In this document: piece by piece, positions 29,060-37,742 of the stretch
Layout of the letters: each line of letters opens with the position of its first letter
Numbering within the stretch: position 1 is the stretch's first letter
Assembly: GCA_963833505.1 (NCBI GenBank)
Contig: CAWHYG010000007.1
Location: 248,001 to 312,000 of the forward strand
Length of the DNA stretch: 64,000 nucleotides
Source of the DNA: CAWHYG01 sp963833505
Lineage (GTDB): Bacteria > Eisenbacteria > RBG-16-71-46 > CAIMUX01
Direction: 5' to 3'
Made by a program: the position numbers and the translations under genes
Notes under the pieces: generated by a model
What the model saw: only the letters and a program-made list of their open reading frames with translations
Told to the model about the DNA's origin: nothing
The model's database searches: none

Positions 29060-30301
29060 ATGAGAATCATCCAGGTGAACAAGTTCCACTATCTGAAGGG
29101 AGGCGCCGAGAGGTACTACCTCGATCTCGGCTCGGCGCTCCAGAGAAGCGGACACGACGTAAGCCACCTGGCCATGGCTCATCCGCGGAATCTCCCGGCG
29201 GGTCCGGGAGACTCCTTCGTTCGCGAAGTCGACTACCGGGCCCGGAACGGCTGGCGGGAGAAGATCCGGCAGGGCGTGGACACGATCTACAATCGGGAGG
29301 CCGCGCGGAGCGCCGCGGATCTCGCCCGGAACGGTGACCGGCCCGTCGTCCACCTCCACAACATCTATCACCAGCTTTCGCCGTCGGTCATCCTGGCCTT
29401 CGCCCGGGCCGGCGCCCCCATGGTCCAGACCCTGCACGACTACAAGCTGGTCTGCCCCGGCTATCTCCTCATGACCGAGGGTGCCGTGTGCGAGCGGTGC
29501 CGTGGCGGCCGGTACTACCAGGCGGCGCGGCACCGGTGTCTTCTCGAGTCGCGCGGCGCCAGCCTGGTCGGGACGGTCGAGGCCTACTTTCATGCCCTGC
29601 GCGGGACCTACGGGCGGATCGAGCGCTTCCTTTGCCCCAGCCGTTTCCTGCTTGAGAAGGTGGCGTCGTTCGGCGTGCCGAGAGGCAAGCTCGTCCACCT
29701 GCCTTACTTCCTTCCGAGCGATCGATACCGGCCGGCTCCGGTTCCGGGGCGGAACGCCGGCCCGGCGAGCTGCGTCTATGTGGGGCGCCTCTCACGCGAG
29801 AAGGGGATCGCCACCCTGATCGAGGCGATGGCCCGGCTGCCCCAGGGACGGCTGCGCCTGGACGTCCTCGGAGAGGGACCGCTCGAGGAGAGCCTGCGGG
29901 CGCGGGTCGGAGAGACCTGTCCCGACGGGCGGGTCCGATTCCTGGGCTACCGGAGTGGTGAGGAACTACATGAGACAATTCGCGTAACCAGTTTTGCTGT
30001 AGTCCCTTCCGAGTGGTATGAAAATCTACCCTATGCCGTGCTCGAGCCGTTTGCGCTCGGGCGCTCGGTCGTCGGGGCACGGATCGGCGGGATTCCCGAG
30101 CTGGTCAGAGACGGGCAAACCGGCCGTCTGTTCGAAAGCGGCGATGCGGAGTCCCTGGCCGCGGCCCTTCTTTGGATGACCGGCCCGGAAGCCGATCTTG
30201 GGAGCATGGGGGAAAACGCCCGCCGTTTGATCTGTGAAGACCACGCTCCCGGCCCGCATCTCGCGCGCCTTCTCTCCGTCTACCGCGAGGTGGCGGCATG
30301 A
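29060..30301 (+). CDS. Glycosyltransferase family 4 (second of three)
   Basis: The 413-residue protein begins MRIIQVNKFHYLKGGAERYY, typical of GT4 enzymes of polysaccharide loci. It has HDYKLVCPGYLL, a Cys-rich insert with the pattern CERCRGG and a later RCLLE, and the donor domain with VGRLSREKGIATLIEAMA, VLGEGPLEE and the EWYENLPYAVLEPFALG segment. The Cys cluster in the N-terminal domain recurs in many GT4 members. It follows the first GT4 by 28 bases and its stop overlaps the third. Confidence 0.92.
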   Translation: MRIIQVNKFHYLKGGAERYYLDLGSALQRSGHDVSHLAMAHPRNLPAGPGDSFVREVDYRARNGWREKIRQGVDTIYNREAARSAADLARNGDRPVVHLHNIYHQLSPSVILAFARAGAPMVQTLHDYKLVCPGYLLMTEGAVCERCRGGRYYQAARHRCLLESRGASLVGTVEAYFHALRGTYGRIERFLCPSRFLLEKVASFGVPRGKLVHLPYFLPSDRYRPAPVPGRNAGPASCVYVGRLSREKGIATLIEAMARLPQGRLRLDVLGEGPLEESLRARVGETCPDGRVRFLGYRSGEELHETIRVTSFAVVPSEWYENLPYAVLEPFALGRSVVGARIGGIPELVRDGQTGRLFESGDAESLAAALLWMTGPEADLGSMGENARRLICEDHAPGPHLARLLSVYREVAA

Positions 30302-31482
30302 GAATCGCGATGATCGGCCAGAAGGGGATCCCCGCGACCTACGGCGGCATCGAGCGCCACGTCGAGGAGATCGCGACCCGGCTGGTCCAGCGCGGTCATG
30401 AAGTGGACGTTTTCAGCCGGCTCTATTATTCCCACCAGCGGGGCCAGTACCAGGGCGTGAACATCGTGCGCCTGCCCAGCATCAACACCAAGCACTTCGA
30501 CACCATCACGCACTGCGCGTTCTCGACCCTGGGCGCGCTCTTCCGGCGATACGACGTCGTCCATTTCCATGCCCTGGGACCATCGATCTTCTCCGGCCTG
30601 CCCCGGTTGACCGGCGCGCGGACCGTCGTGACGGTCCACGGGCTCGACTGGGAGCGGGGGAAGTGGGGCAGGCTGGCCGCCTGGTTCCTCCGGCGCTGCG
30701 AGGGCCCCGCCATCCGTTTTCCCGACCGCACCATCGTGGTGTCGAAGACGCTGCGCGACCACTTCACCAAGAACTACGGGATCGAGCCGGTCATGATCCC
30801 GAACGGCGCGAACCCCGGCGTCTACCGGCCGATCAACAAGCTGAAGAAGTACGCGCTCGACCGCCATCGCTACATCCTCTTCGTCGGCCGGCTCGTGCCC
30901 GAGAAGGGATGCCACTACCTGCTGGAAGCCTTCTCCCAGCTCGACACCGACGCCCGCCTGGTCATGGCCGGGGGATCGAGCTTCAGCGACGGCTACGTCG
31001 ACTCCCTGATGAAGATCCGGGACGGGAACGAGCGGGTGGTCATGCTGGGTTACGTATACGGGGATGTGCTCGACGAGCTGTGGTCCAACGCCTATATGGT
31101 GGTCCAGCCTTCGGTCCTCGAGGGGCTCTCGATCTCCCTCATCGAAGCGATCTCGCATGGGCGCTGCGTGCTGGCCAGCGACATCCCGGAGAACCTCGAA
31201 GTCGTCCAGGATTGCGCGCTGACCTTCCGGACCCGCGACGTCCACGATCTGCGTGACAAGATGAAGCTGCTGCTCGAGCACCCCGAGACCGTCGACGGCA
31301 TCGCCACCAAGTGTCGCAGCCACGCCGAGACGCACTACTCCTGGAACCGGATCGTCGACGCGACCGAGGCGGTCTACCTGGACCTCATCAGCGGAGGCGG
31401 GAAGAAGGCCGTGCCGGTGGACGTCGGTCGATCGAGGCCGGCCTCTCGCGGTCGTCTGACCGTGATCAAGAAAATGGGTTGA
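30298..31482 (+). CDS. Glycosyltransferase family 4 (third of three)
   Basis: The 394-residue protein has the N-terminal motif IGQKGIPATYGGIERHVEEIA, typical of the GT4 group that often transfers to rhamnose or related residues. It also has VHGLDWERGKWG, MIPNGANPG, FVGRLVPEKGCHYLLEAF and the EGLSISLIEAISHG donor segment. Its start overlaps the previous stop (ATGA). The C-terminus is basic. Substrate unknown. Confidence 0.92.
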   Translation: MRIAMIGQKGIPATYGGIERHVEEIATRLVQRGHEVDVFSRLYYSHQRGQYQGVNIVRLPSINTKHFDTITHCAFSTLGALFRRYDVVHFHALGPSIFSGLPRLTGARTVVTVHGLDWERGKWGRLAAWFLRRCEGPAIRFPDRTIVVSKTLRDHFTKNYGIEPVMIPNGANPGVYRPINKLKKYALDRHRYILFVGRLVPEKGCHYLLEAFSQLDTDARLVMAGGSSFSDGYVDSLMKIRDGNERVVMLGYVYGDVLDELWSNAYMVVQPSVLEGLSISLIEAISHGRCVLASDIPENLEVVQDCALTFRTRDVHDLRDKMKLLLEHPETVDGIATKCRSHAETHYSWNRIVDATEAVYLDLISGGGKKAVPVDVGRSRPASRGRLTVIKKMG

Positions 31483-31514
31483 GGTGGCACCACCGAGCCG
31501 TGAGTATCAGCTCG

Positions 31515-32592
31515 ATGGAACTGCATGCGGTGATTCTGGCGGGAGGCCGGGGCGAGAGATTCTGGCCCCTTAGCCGGGCCGATCGGCCGAAACAGCTTCT
31601 GGCGCTGGCCGGAGGGCGAACCCTGCTTGAATCCACGGTCGGCCGCGTCTCCCCTTGGATTCCGGACGAGCGGATCTGGATCGTCGCATCGGCGGGAAAC
31701 CGGCCGGCGCTCTCGGCCATGCCTCTGGGCCTCCGCGGCTCGCAGTTCATTCTGGGAGCCGGTCGGGCGGAACACCGCCGCCGCCATCGGCGCCGCGGCG
31801 GAACGGATCCTGCTCGACCAGGCGGAGGCCGCTCTTCTGGTCCTTCCTTCCGACCACTGGATTCCGGCGGGGGAAGGCTTTCACCGAACGGTCGAAGCGG
31901 GCCGTTCGGTGCTCGAGCGCGGATCGCCCCTGGTCACCTTCGGCATTCGCGCCTCCCATCCCGAGACCGGCTACGGCTGGATCGAGCGAGGCGCGCCGCT
32001 CGACGAAGGACTCCGCGCCTGGCACGTGGCGCGCTTCCACGAGAAGCCGAGCGCGGAGAAGGCGCAGGAGTACTGTCAGGCCGGCCGCTTCTACTGGAAC
32101 AGCGGGATCTTCCTGTTCTCGGCCGCGGCGATCGCCGAGCAGCTTCGGGCGCTGGTTCCGGGAATGGCGCCGACGCTGAATGAGCTCCGGCGGGATCTGC
32201 GGAGCGGAGCGGGCGATAAGGCCTGGGCCCGGTATTTCGAGGCCGCGCCGGCCGTCTCCATCGATCACGGAGTCATGGAACGGGCCGGAGACGTCGCGGT
32301 GGTCGAAGCCGACTTCGACTGGAACGATCTGGGGACCTGGACCTCCTGGGGAGATCTCAAGGGGGCGGACGCCGCAGGAGATCGCGTACAGGGAGACGTT
32401 CTCGCGGTGGACACCGGCGATTCGATTCTCTACTCCGAAGAGGGAGGGCTCCTGGCCGTCCTCGGCGTGAAGGATCTCATCGTGGTCCGGGTCAAGGACG
32501 CGACTCTGGTCTGTTCCAAGGAGCGCGCGCAGGAGGTGCGGCGTCTGGTTCAGGAGGGGAACGCCCATGGGCTTTTCCGGCGGTACTTCTGA
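31515..32592 (+). CDS. manC: Mannose-1-phosphate guanylyltransferase, frame broken once in this sequence
   Basis: ManC makes GDP-mannose from mannose-1-phosphate and GTP. The N-terminal signature ILAGGRGERFWPLSRADRPKQLL is present. The frame then fails at CATTCTGG (31748-31755): upstream reads ...RGSQFI, and the downstream frame gives EPVGRNTAAAIGAAAE, the expected next motif. A single inserted base explains this. The downstream frame has VLPSDHWI, the GYGWIERGAPL segment, FHEKPSAEKAQEY and NSGIFLFSAAA. The restored product is about 358 residues and lacks the C-terminal cupin isomerase domain of bifunctional homologues. It should supply GDP-mannose to the GT4 enzymes. Error in the sequence is more likely than loss. 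Confidence 0.88.
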
Positions 32593-32710
32593 ATCAGCGA
32601 TGACAGGAGGGTCCACGAGAACGGCGGACGACGCAGGCGCAGGCGGCGCCGCGATCCGAATGGGCGCGCGCTTCTCCATCGGTTCGCCGGACCCGGCGCG
32701 GAAGGGGAGC

Positions 32711-33589
32711 ATGGCGGGCTTGACCTGGGTGGGCGCGGTTCTCGGGAGTCCGCGGCGATTCCTGCCGCCGGCCCTGATCCTCGCCGCCGCGCTCTTCGGT
32801 TCCGGTGCGTGCGCCTCGCATCACACCACCGCGCCTCCGCCTGAGCCCGTTCCGGAAGCGGCTCCATCGGCGAGCGGTCAGACCTCGGCCCCGGGGCCGG
32901 CTCCTGCAGCGCAGGGGCGCGAATCGAACGCGCCGTACCTTCCGGGGACGGATCGGGTGTTCCCCTCCCAGGACCCGAGAAACCACGCGGCAGCGGACGC
33001 TCCCGAGGCGTTTCCGGCGCCGGCGGTTCCGGTCGGGCCTTCGAATCCCTCGGGGGCGGCCGGTGAACCTTCGAATCCTCCGGGAGCGGCCGGAGCACGA
33101 TCGATCCCGACCGGGCCGGCCGGAGAGTCCGGGGCGGCCGGAGAACCGTCGATCCCGCCGGCTGGGGCGGCCGGCGCATCCGAGATGCGATCCGGCTCCG
33201 GCGGTGCGACCGGCGACTTCGTGGGGCCGCCGGTTTCCACGACGACGGAGTCCAGGAATCAGGCTCCTCAAGCCTCCAGTCCTTGGAATCCGGATTCCGC
33301 GCGAACCGCCGCATCCCTCCCGCCCGGCGTGACCTCGGCCGATTCGTTTTCCGTCCAGCTCTTCGCGTCGATTTCCAAGGACACGGCCGTCCGGCGCGCT
33401 TCCGCCCTGGCGCCCTTTTTCGCGGGTCCGTTGCGCATCGACCTGGAAGGGGGCCTCGAGAAGGTCCGTGTCGGGGCTCTGCGAACGCGCGCGGCGGCGG
33501 AGAGCCTGAAGGCCGAAGCGGTGCGGATGGGCTTCCGCGACGCGTTCGTGGTCAGGCTGCCGCGCGGATCCGGAGGAGATCGTCCGTGA
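32711..33589 (+). CDS. SPOR-domain lipoprotein with long Pro/Ala/Gly-rich spacer
   Basis: The 292-residue product has a lipoprotein signal (lipobox GSGAC) and then about 150 residues rich in Pro, Ala, Gly and Ser with repeated GPSNPSGAAGEPSNPPGAAG-type units. A SPOR-like domain follows (SFSVQLFASISKD ... VRVGALRTRAAAESLKAEA). SPOR domains bind peptidoglycan lacking stem peptides, typically at division sites. The ATG at 32711 with AAGGGGAGC upstream gives the signal peptide; the frame is open back to 32567. The spacer should span the periplasm. Association with the exopolysaccharide genes is positional. Confidence 0.8.
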   Translation: MAGLTWVGAVLGSPRRFLPPALILAAALFGSGACASHHTTAPPPEPVPEAAPSASGQTSAPGPAPAAQGRESNAPYLPGTDRVFPSQDPRNHAAADAPEAFPAPAVPVGPSNPSGAAGEPSNPPGAAGARSIPTGPAGESGAAGEPSIPPAGAAGASEMRSGSGGATGDFVGPPVSTTTESRNQAPQASSPWNPDSARTAASLPPGVTSADSFSVQLFASISKDTAVRRASALAPFFAGPLRIDLEGGLEKVRVGALRTRAAAESLKAEAVRMGFRDAFVVRLPRGSGGDRP

Positions 33590-34989
33590 TCCGCTGGATC
33601 CTGTACGACGATCCGGAGTCGAGGAAGCTTCGGCCGCTCACCTGGCTTCGGCCGGCCTCAGGGCTTCTCATCGGCGCCGAAACGACCGAAGCGCGCTGGC
33701 GGCGGCTCGTGGGTTCTGAGCCACTCGAGGTGGCCTGCCGGTCGCTGCTCGTTCCCCTCGCGACAGGACGCATCGATTGGGTTCGTGCCGCATCCAATCT
33801 TCAAGAGGATGGGCTCCGTCCTGCATCTCCGGACGAAAGGCGCCCGGGGATCCAGCGGTCGAATGCGGCCGGCGGAGCAGGGGAGATCTGGGTTTCAGAC
33901 CTGGTTCTTCCGCACCGGAGGTTGGTCGGCGTGCTGCGCGAGCTTGATGCGGACACTCCCTTCCGAGTGGACGGCCGGATCGCCGGATTCAGATCCGGAC
34001 CCCGAATCGGAGCGCTCCTGCGCGAGGAGGCGGCCGGCGGATCGCTCGATCGGCTGTTCGATCGGCTCGAGACCCGGATCGGGCCTCCTCAAGACCTCGA
34101 GGCGGAGCGGCTCTCCGGGCTCGCGGATCTCGTCCGCCTGCAAGCGCCGGTCCTCTCCGCCGACCTGGATCGGATCCTCTCGGAAACCACCGCGCCGGAT
34201 ACCGTCGGGGACGGGTCCGGTTATCGGCTCGAGGACATCCGGATCGGGCCCGGCTGCCGCATCGATCTCGGATCGGTCCTGGATGCCAGGAACGGGCCGA
34301 TCGTGCTCGGTCCCGATTGCGAGGTGACGCCGCAGACCTGGATCCAGGGGCCCTTTTTCTCGGCTGGTCGAAGCCAGTTCCTGGGCGGCCGGATCGGCGG
34401 TGGCACCAGCGTCGGGCCTCGTTGCCGGGTCCGGGGAGAGGTCGAGGCTTCCGTGCTTTTGGGTTACGATAATAAGGTGCATGATGGATTTCTGGGCCAC
34501 AGCTACGCCGGAGAGTGGGTGAATCTGGGAGCCCTGACGACGAACAGCGATCTGAAGAACAATTATTCGGTCGTGAACGTCGCCGGGGACGAAGGGCCGG
34601 AATCCAGCGGCATGACCAAGGTCGGGATCTTTCTCGGGGACCATGTCAAGACCCGGATCGGCTGTCTGCTCTCCTGCGGAACCGTGGTCGGGGTCGGCGC
34701 GAACCTGTTCGGGGACGCAGCGGTCGTTTCCGGGCGGATTCCGGATTTTTCCTGGGGCACGGGGCCGGGAGCCACGCAGTACGAAATCAACAAATTCCTC
34801 CGAACGGTCGAAACCGTCTACGAGCGACGCGGCGTGCCTTGGACTCCCGAGGCCGAATCGGCGCTGCGTGAGGTCCATGTCGCCGCCACCCGGCGGGCGC
34901 GGAGTCGCCCGTCGCGCGGCCAGCGGGCCGGAGGCGGGTCGGACCCGGAGATCGACGGTCTCTACGAAGCACCAAAAGGAACCGATTGA
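33586..34989 (+). CDS. GlmU-like putative sugar nucleotidyltransferase with left-handed beta-helix
   Basis: The 467-residue protein starts VIRWILYDDPESRKLRPLTW, as in the family annotated as putative sugar nucleotidyl transferases found in FCB bacteria. Its C-terminal half has hexapeptide-type repeats and a GlmU-like core: LGYDNKVHDGFLGHSYAGEWVNLGALTTNSDLKNNY and later TKVGIFLGDHVKTRIG. The classical N-terminal GxGTRM loop is not evident. Function is probably sugar-phosphate activation or acetylation, but not demonstrated. The GTG overlaps the SPOR gene stop, with GGAGGAG upstream. Confidence 0.75.
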   Translation: MIRWILYDDPESRKLRPLTWLRPASGLLIGAETTEARWRRLVGSEPLEVACRSLLVPLATGRIDWVRAASNLQEDGLRPASPDERRPGIQRSNAAGGAGEIWVSDLVLPHRRLVGVLRELDADTPFRVDGRIAGFRSGPRIGALLREEAAGGSLDRLFDRLETRIGPPQDLEAERLSGLADLVRLQAPVLSADLDRILSETTAPDTVGDGSGYRLEDIRIGPGCRIDLGSVLDARNGPIVLGPDCEVTPQTWIQGPFFSAGRSQFLGGRIGGGTSVGPRCRVRGEVEASVLLGYDNKVHDGFLGHSYAGEWVNLGALTTNSDLKNNYSVVNVAGDEGPESSGMTKVGIFLGDHVKTRIGCLLSCGTVVGVGANLFGDAAVVSGRIPDFSWGTGPGATQYEINKFLRTVETVYERRGVPWTPEAESALREVHVAATRRARSRPSRGQRAGGGSDPEIDGLYEAPKGTD

Positions 34990-36050
34990 TGCCAGAACTT
35001 CGCCGCGATCCCATCGTCGGCCGGTGGGTGATCATCTCCACCGAGCGGGGCAAGCGCCCGTCCGACTTCGGTCAGATTCAGGTCGCTCCCACGACCGGAT
35101 TCTGCCCCTTCTGCCCCGGCAATGAGTCCAAGACCCCGCCGGAGGTCTTCGCGTTTCGGGAGCGGGGCACCCTCCCGAACACGCCGGGATGGCAGGTCCG
35201 GGTGGTCTCGAACAAGTTTCCCGCGCTGCAGATCGAGGGCAACCTCGACCGCCGGGCCGAGGGCATCTACGACAAGATGAACGGGATCGGAGCGCACGAG
35301 GTGCTGATCGAGACGACCGAGCACGACGTGGAGTTCTCCGAGTTGCCGGTCGAGCACTGCGCCCTGGTCATCCGCGCCCTGCGCGAGCGGATCCTCGACC
35401 TTTCCCGAGACCGCCGATTCCGGTACATCCAGGTCTTCAAGAACCACGGCGAAGCGGCCGGAGCCTCGCTCGAGCACAGCCACATCCAGCTCATCGCCAC
35501 GCCCATCGTGCCGCGACGGGTGGTCGAGGAGCTGAACGGCTGCACCAGCCATTTCGAGCTGAAGGAACGCTGCATCTTCTGCGACATCGTCGACCAGGAG
35601 CTGACGATCCAGAAGCGGGTGGTCTGCGACAACCCGGGGTTCGTGGCCATCGAGCCCTTTGCGCCCCGGTTCCCCTTCGAGACCTGGGTGATGCCCAAGC
35701 AGCACGAGGCGACCTTCGAAGCGATGTCGGACGACCAGATCCTGGAGTTCGCCGCCGTGCTCAAGGAGAGCCTCCAGCGCATCAACCTCGCCCTGAACAA
35801 GCCTCCGTACAACTTCGTGGTCCACACCTCGCCCAGCTCCGATTGGAAGGACCCGCGCCACTACCACTGGCACATCGAGATCATTCCAAAGCTGACCAAG
35901 GTCGCGGGATTCGAATGGGGGACCGGGTTCTACATCAACCCGACCTCTCCCGAGTCGGCCGCCAGCTATCTGCGGGAGGTGCCCCTGATCCGAGGCGACG
36001 GGCCGCGGCCGCGCGCCGATGACGAGCCCGTCTCCCTCCAGACACCGTAG
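34989..36050 (+). CDS. galT: Galactose-1-phosphate uridylyltransferase
   Basis: GalT exchanges UMP between UDP-glucose and galactose-1-phosphate. The 353-residue protein has the zinc CxxC (FCPFCPGNE), VVSNKFPAL, the active-site HSHIQLIATP (catalytic-His triad pattern H-x-H), a second CxxC (CIFCDI), and the C-terminal repeat HYHWHIEIIPK. The ATG at 34989 overlaps the previous stop. A short galactose-salvage or UDP-galactose role in exopolysaccharide supply is likely. Confidence 0.95.
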   Translation: MPELRRDPIVGRWVIISTERGKRPSDFGQIQVAPTTGFCPFCPGNESKTPPEVFAFRERGTLPNTPGWQVRVVSNKFPALQIEGNLDRRAEGIYDKMNGIGAHEVLIETTEHDVEFSELPVEHCALVIRALRERILDLSRDRRFRYIQVFKNHGEAAGASLEHSHIQLIATPIVPRRVVEELNGCTSHFELKERCIFCDIVDQELTIQKRVVCDNPGFVAIEPFAPRFPFETWVMPKQHEATFEAMSDDQILEFAAVLKESLQRINLALNKPPYNFVVHTSPSSDWKDPRHYHWHIEIIPKLTKVAGFEWGTGFYINPTSPESAASYLREVPLIRGDGPRPRADDEPVSLQTP

Positions 36051-36130
36051 CGGACGGAAGGAGAGAATAGACAGTCCCCGCCCGGAGGGAGCGCCGGGCC
36101 GATTCAAGAACCCAGGAAGGGAGTTCAGGA

Positions 36131-37618
36131 ATGCCACTCGAGATCGGGATCGCCAGCGCTGAGATGGTCCCCTTTGCCAAGGTCGGCGGGCTGGCCGACG
36201 TGATCGGCGCGCTCAGCAAGGAGCTGGTGCGGCAGGGCCATCACGTATCGGTCTTTCTTCCGCGTTATCGCCGGGTCGACGCCAGGCATTTCCCCGGGCT
36301 CAAGCCTGTCGCCGCCGGAGAGATCCCGATCCGCCTGGGGAAGAAGATCGTTCCGGCCCGCATCGAGACGGCCGAGGTTCCCGGAACCGGAGTGCGGCTG
36401 ATCCTGGTGGGCAACAACGGCTACTTCGATCGCGAAAACCCCTACGTCGATCCCAAGACCGGCAAGGACTGGCCCGACAACGCCGAGCGCTTCATCTTCT
36501 TCGACAAGGCGATCCTGGAGAGCCTGACCCTGCTCAACTGGATGCCCGACGTCCTGCACCTCAACGACTACCAGACCGGCCTGGTGCCGATCCTGCTGCG
36601 GGAGGACTACGGCAACGATCCGCGCTTCCGGAAGATCGGCACGGTCTACTCGATCCACAACATGGGCTATCAGGGCCTTTTCCCGCCGGAGTCCCTGGAC
36701 CTGATCGGACTCGCTCCGCATCTGGCCTACGCCACCGGGCCGCTCGAGTTCTGGGGCAAGGTGAACTTCATGAAGGCGGCGATCCTCTACTCCGATCTGA
36801 TCACCACCGTGAGCGAGCGCTACGCGCAGGAGATCCAGTCGAACGCCGAATTCGGGTTCGGGCTCGAGGGAGTGCTCCGTTCCCGCCGCGACGACCTGAT
36901 GGGGATCCTGAACGGGATCGACGTCGACCTGTGGGATCCGGCTCACGACAAGCTGATTCCCTTCAACTACACGCGGACCGATCTGCAGGGGAAGAAGGAA
37001 GACAAGATCCGGCTGCTCGAAACGATGGAGCTGCCGGTCGAGCCCGAGGTGCCGCTCATCGGGTGCATCTCGCGGCTGGTCGATCAGAAGGGCTTCGACC
37101 TCTTCGAGACGGTGGCGGGCGATCTCTTCGGCGGCAAGCTCAAGATGGTGGTGCTGGGCAGCGGCCAGCCGAAGTACGAAGAGCTGATGAAGGTGCTGCG
37201 CCGGAAGTTTCCCACCAAGTTCGCGGTCGCGCTGGAGTTCAACGACCCGCTCGCGCATCTGATCGAAGCGGGCAGCGACTTCTTCCTCATGCCTTCGCGC
37301 TACGAGCCCTGCGGGCTGAACCAGATGTACTCACTGCGCTACGGCACCGCGCCGATCGTGCGGGCGACCGGCGGCCTGGTCGACACCGTGCAGGACTACA
37401 ACCCGGAGACGGGGAAGGGGAACGGCTTCGTCTTCGAGGAGTACACGGGCGAAGCGCTTTTGGGGGCGATCCGACAGGCTCTGGCGGCCTACCAGAAGAA
37501 GCGCCCCTGGAAGAAGCTGGTCACCGAGATCATGCAGATCGACCACTCCTGGGAGTCGGCCGCCCGGAAGTACGTGCACGCGTTCGAGCGCGTGCAGGCG
37601 AAGCGCGCGGCGGCCTGA
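36131..37618 (+). CDS. glgA: Glycogen (starch) synthase
   Basis: GlgA elongates alpha-1,4-glucan from ADP- or UDP-glucose. The 495-residue protein carries the N-terminal KVGGLADVIGALSKEL (donor-binding KxGGL), HLNDYQTGLVP, NGIDVDLWDP, the donor-domain CISRLVDQKGFDLF and the PSRYEPCGLNQMYSLRYG and ATGGLVDTV motifs. All catalytic signatures are present. An AGGAAGGGAG ribosome site lies before the ATG. It ends the exopolysaccharide-side gene run and converges on lysC. The 124 bases after it hold two copies of an 11-base repeat (GTTTCAGCGCC at 37656 and 37679) and no clear terminator. Confidence 0.95.
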   Translation: MPLEIGIASAEMVPFAKVGGLADVIGALSKELVRQGHHVSVFLPRYRRVDARHFPGLKPVAAGEIPIRLGKKIVPARIETAEVPGTGVRLILVGNNGYFDRENPYVDPKTGKDWPDNAERFIFFDKAILESLTLLNWMPDVLHLNDYQTGLVPILLREDYGNDPRFRKIGTVYSIHNMGYQGLFPPESLDLIGLAPHLAYATGPLEFWGKVNFMKAAILYSDLITTVSERYAQEIQSNAEFGFGLEGVLRSRRDDLMGILNGIDVDLWDPAHDKLIPFNYTRTDLQGKKEDKIRLLETMELPVEPEVPLIGCISRLVDQKGFDLFETVAGDLFGGKLKMVVLGSGQPKYEELMKVLRRKFPTKFAVALEFNDPLAHLIEAGSDFFLMPSRYEPCGLNQMYSLRYGTAPIVRATGGLVDTVQDYNPETGKGNGFVFEEYTGEALLGAIRQALAAYQKKRPWKKLVTEIMQIDHSWESAARKYVHAFERVQAKRAAA

Positions 37619-37742
37619 GGGCGCCTCGTCGGGACGGCGCCGGCAGTGTGGGGCCGTTTCAGCGCCGTTCATAGTGTAGTTTCAGCGCCTTGGAGCCGGC
37701 GCCGGTCCCTCCTCGTCGGTTGTCTCCACCCCGGAGCGGCGC

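Noticed and set aside
31740..31760. Programmed frameshifting as an explanation for the ManC break
   Set aside because: No slippery heptamer or stimulatory pseudoknot is seen, and the same kind of break occurs in unrelated genes. Sequence error fits better.
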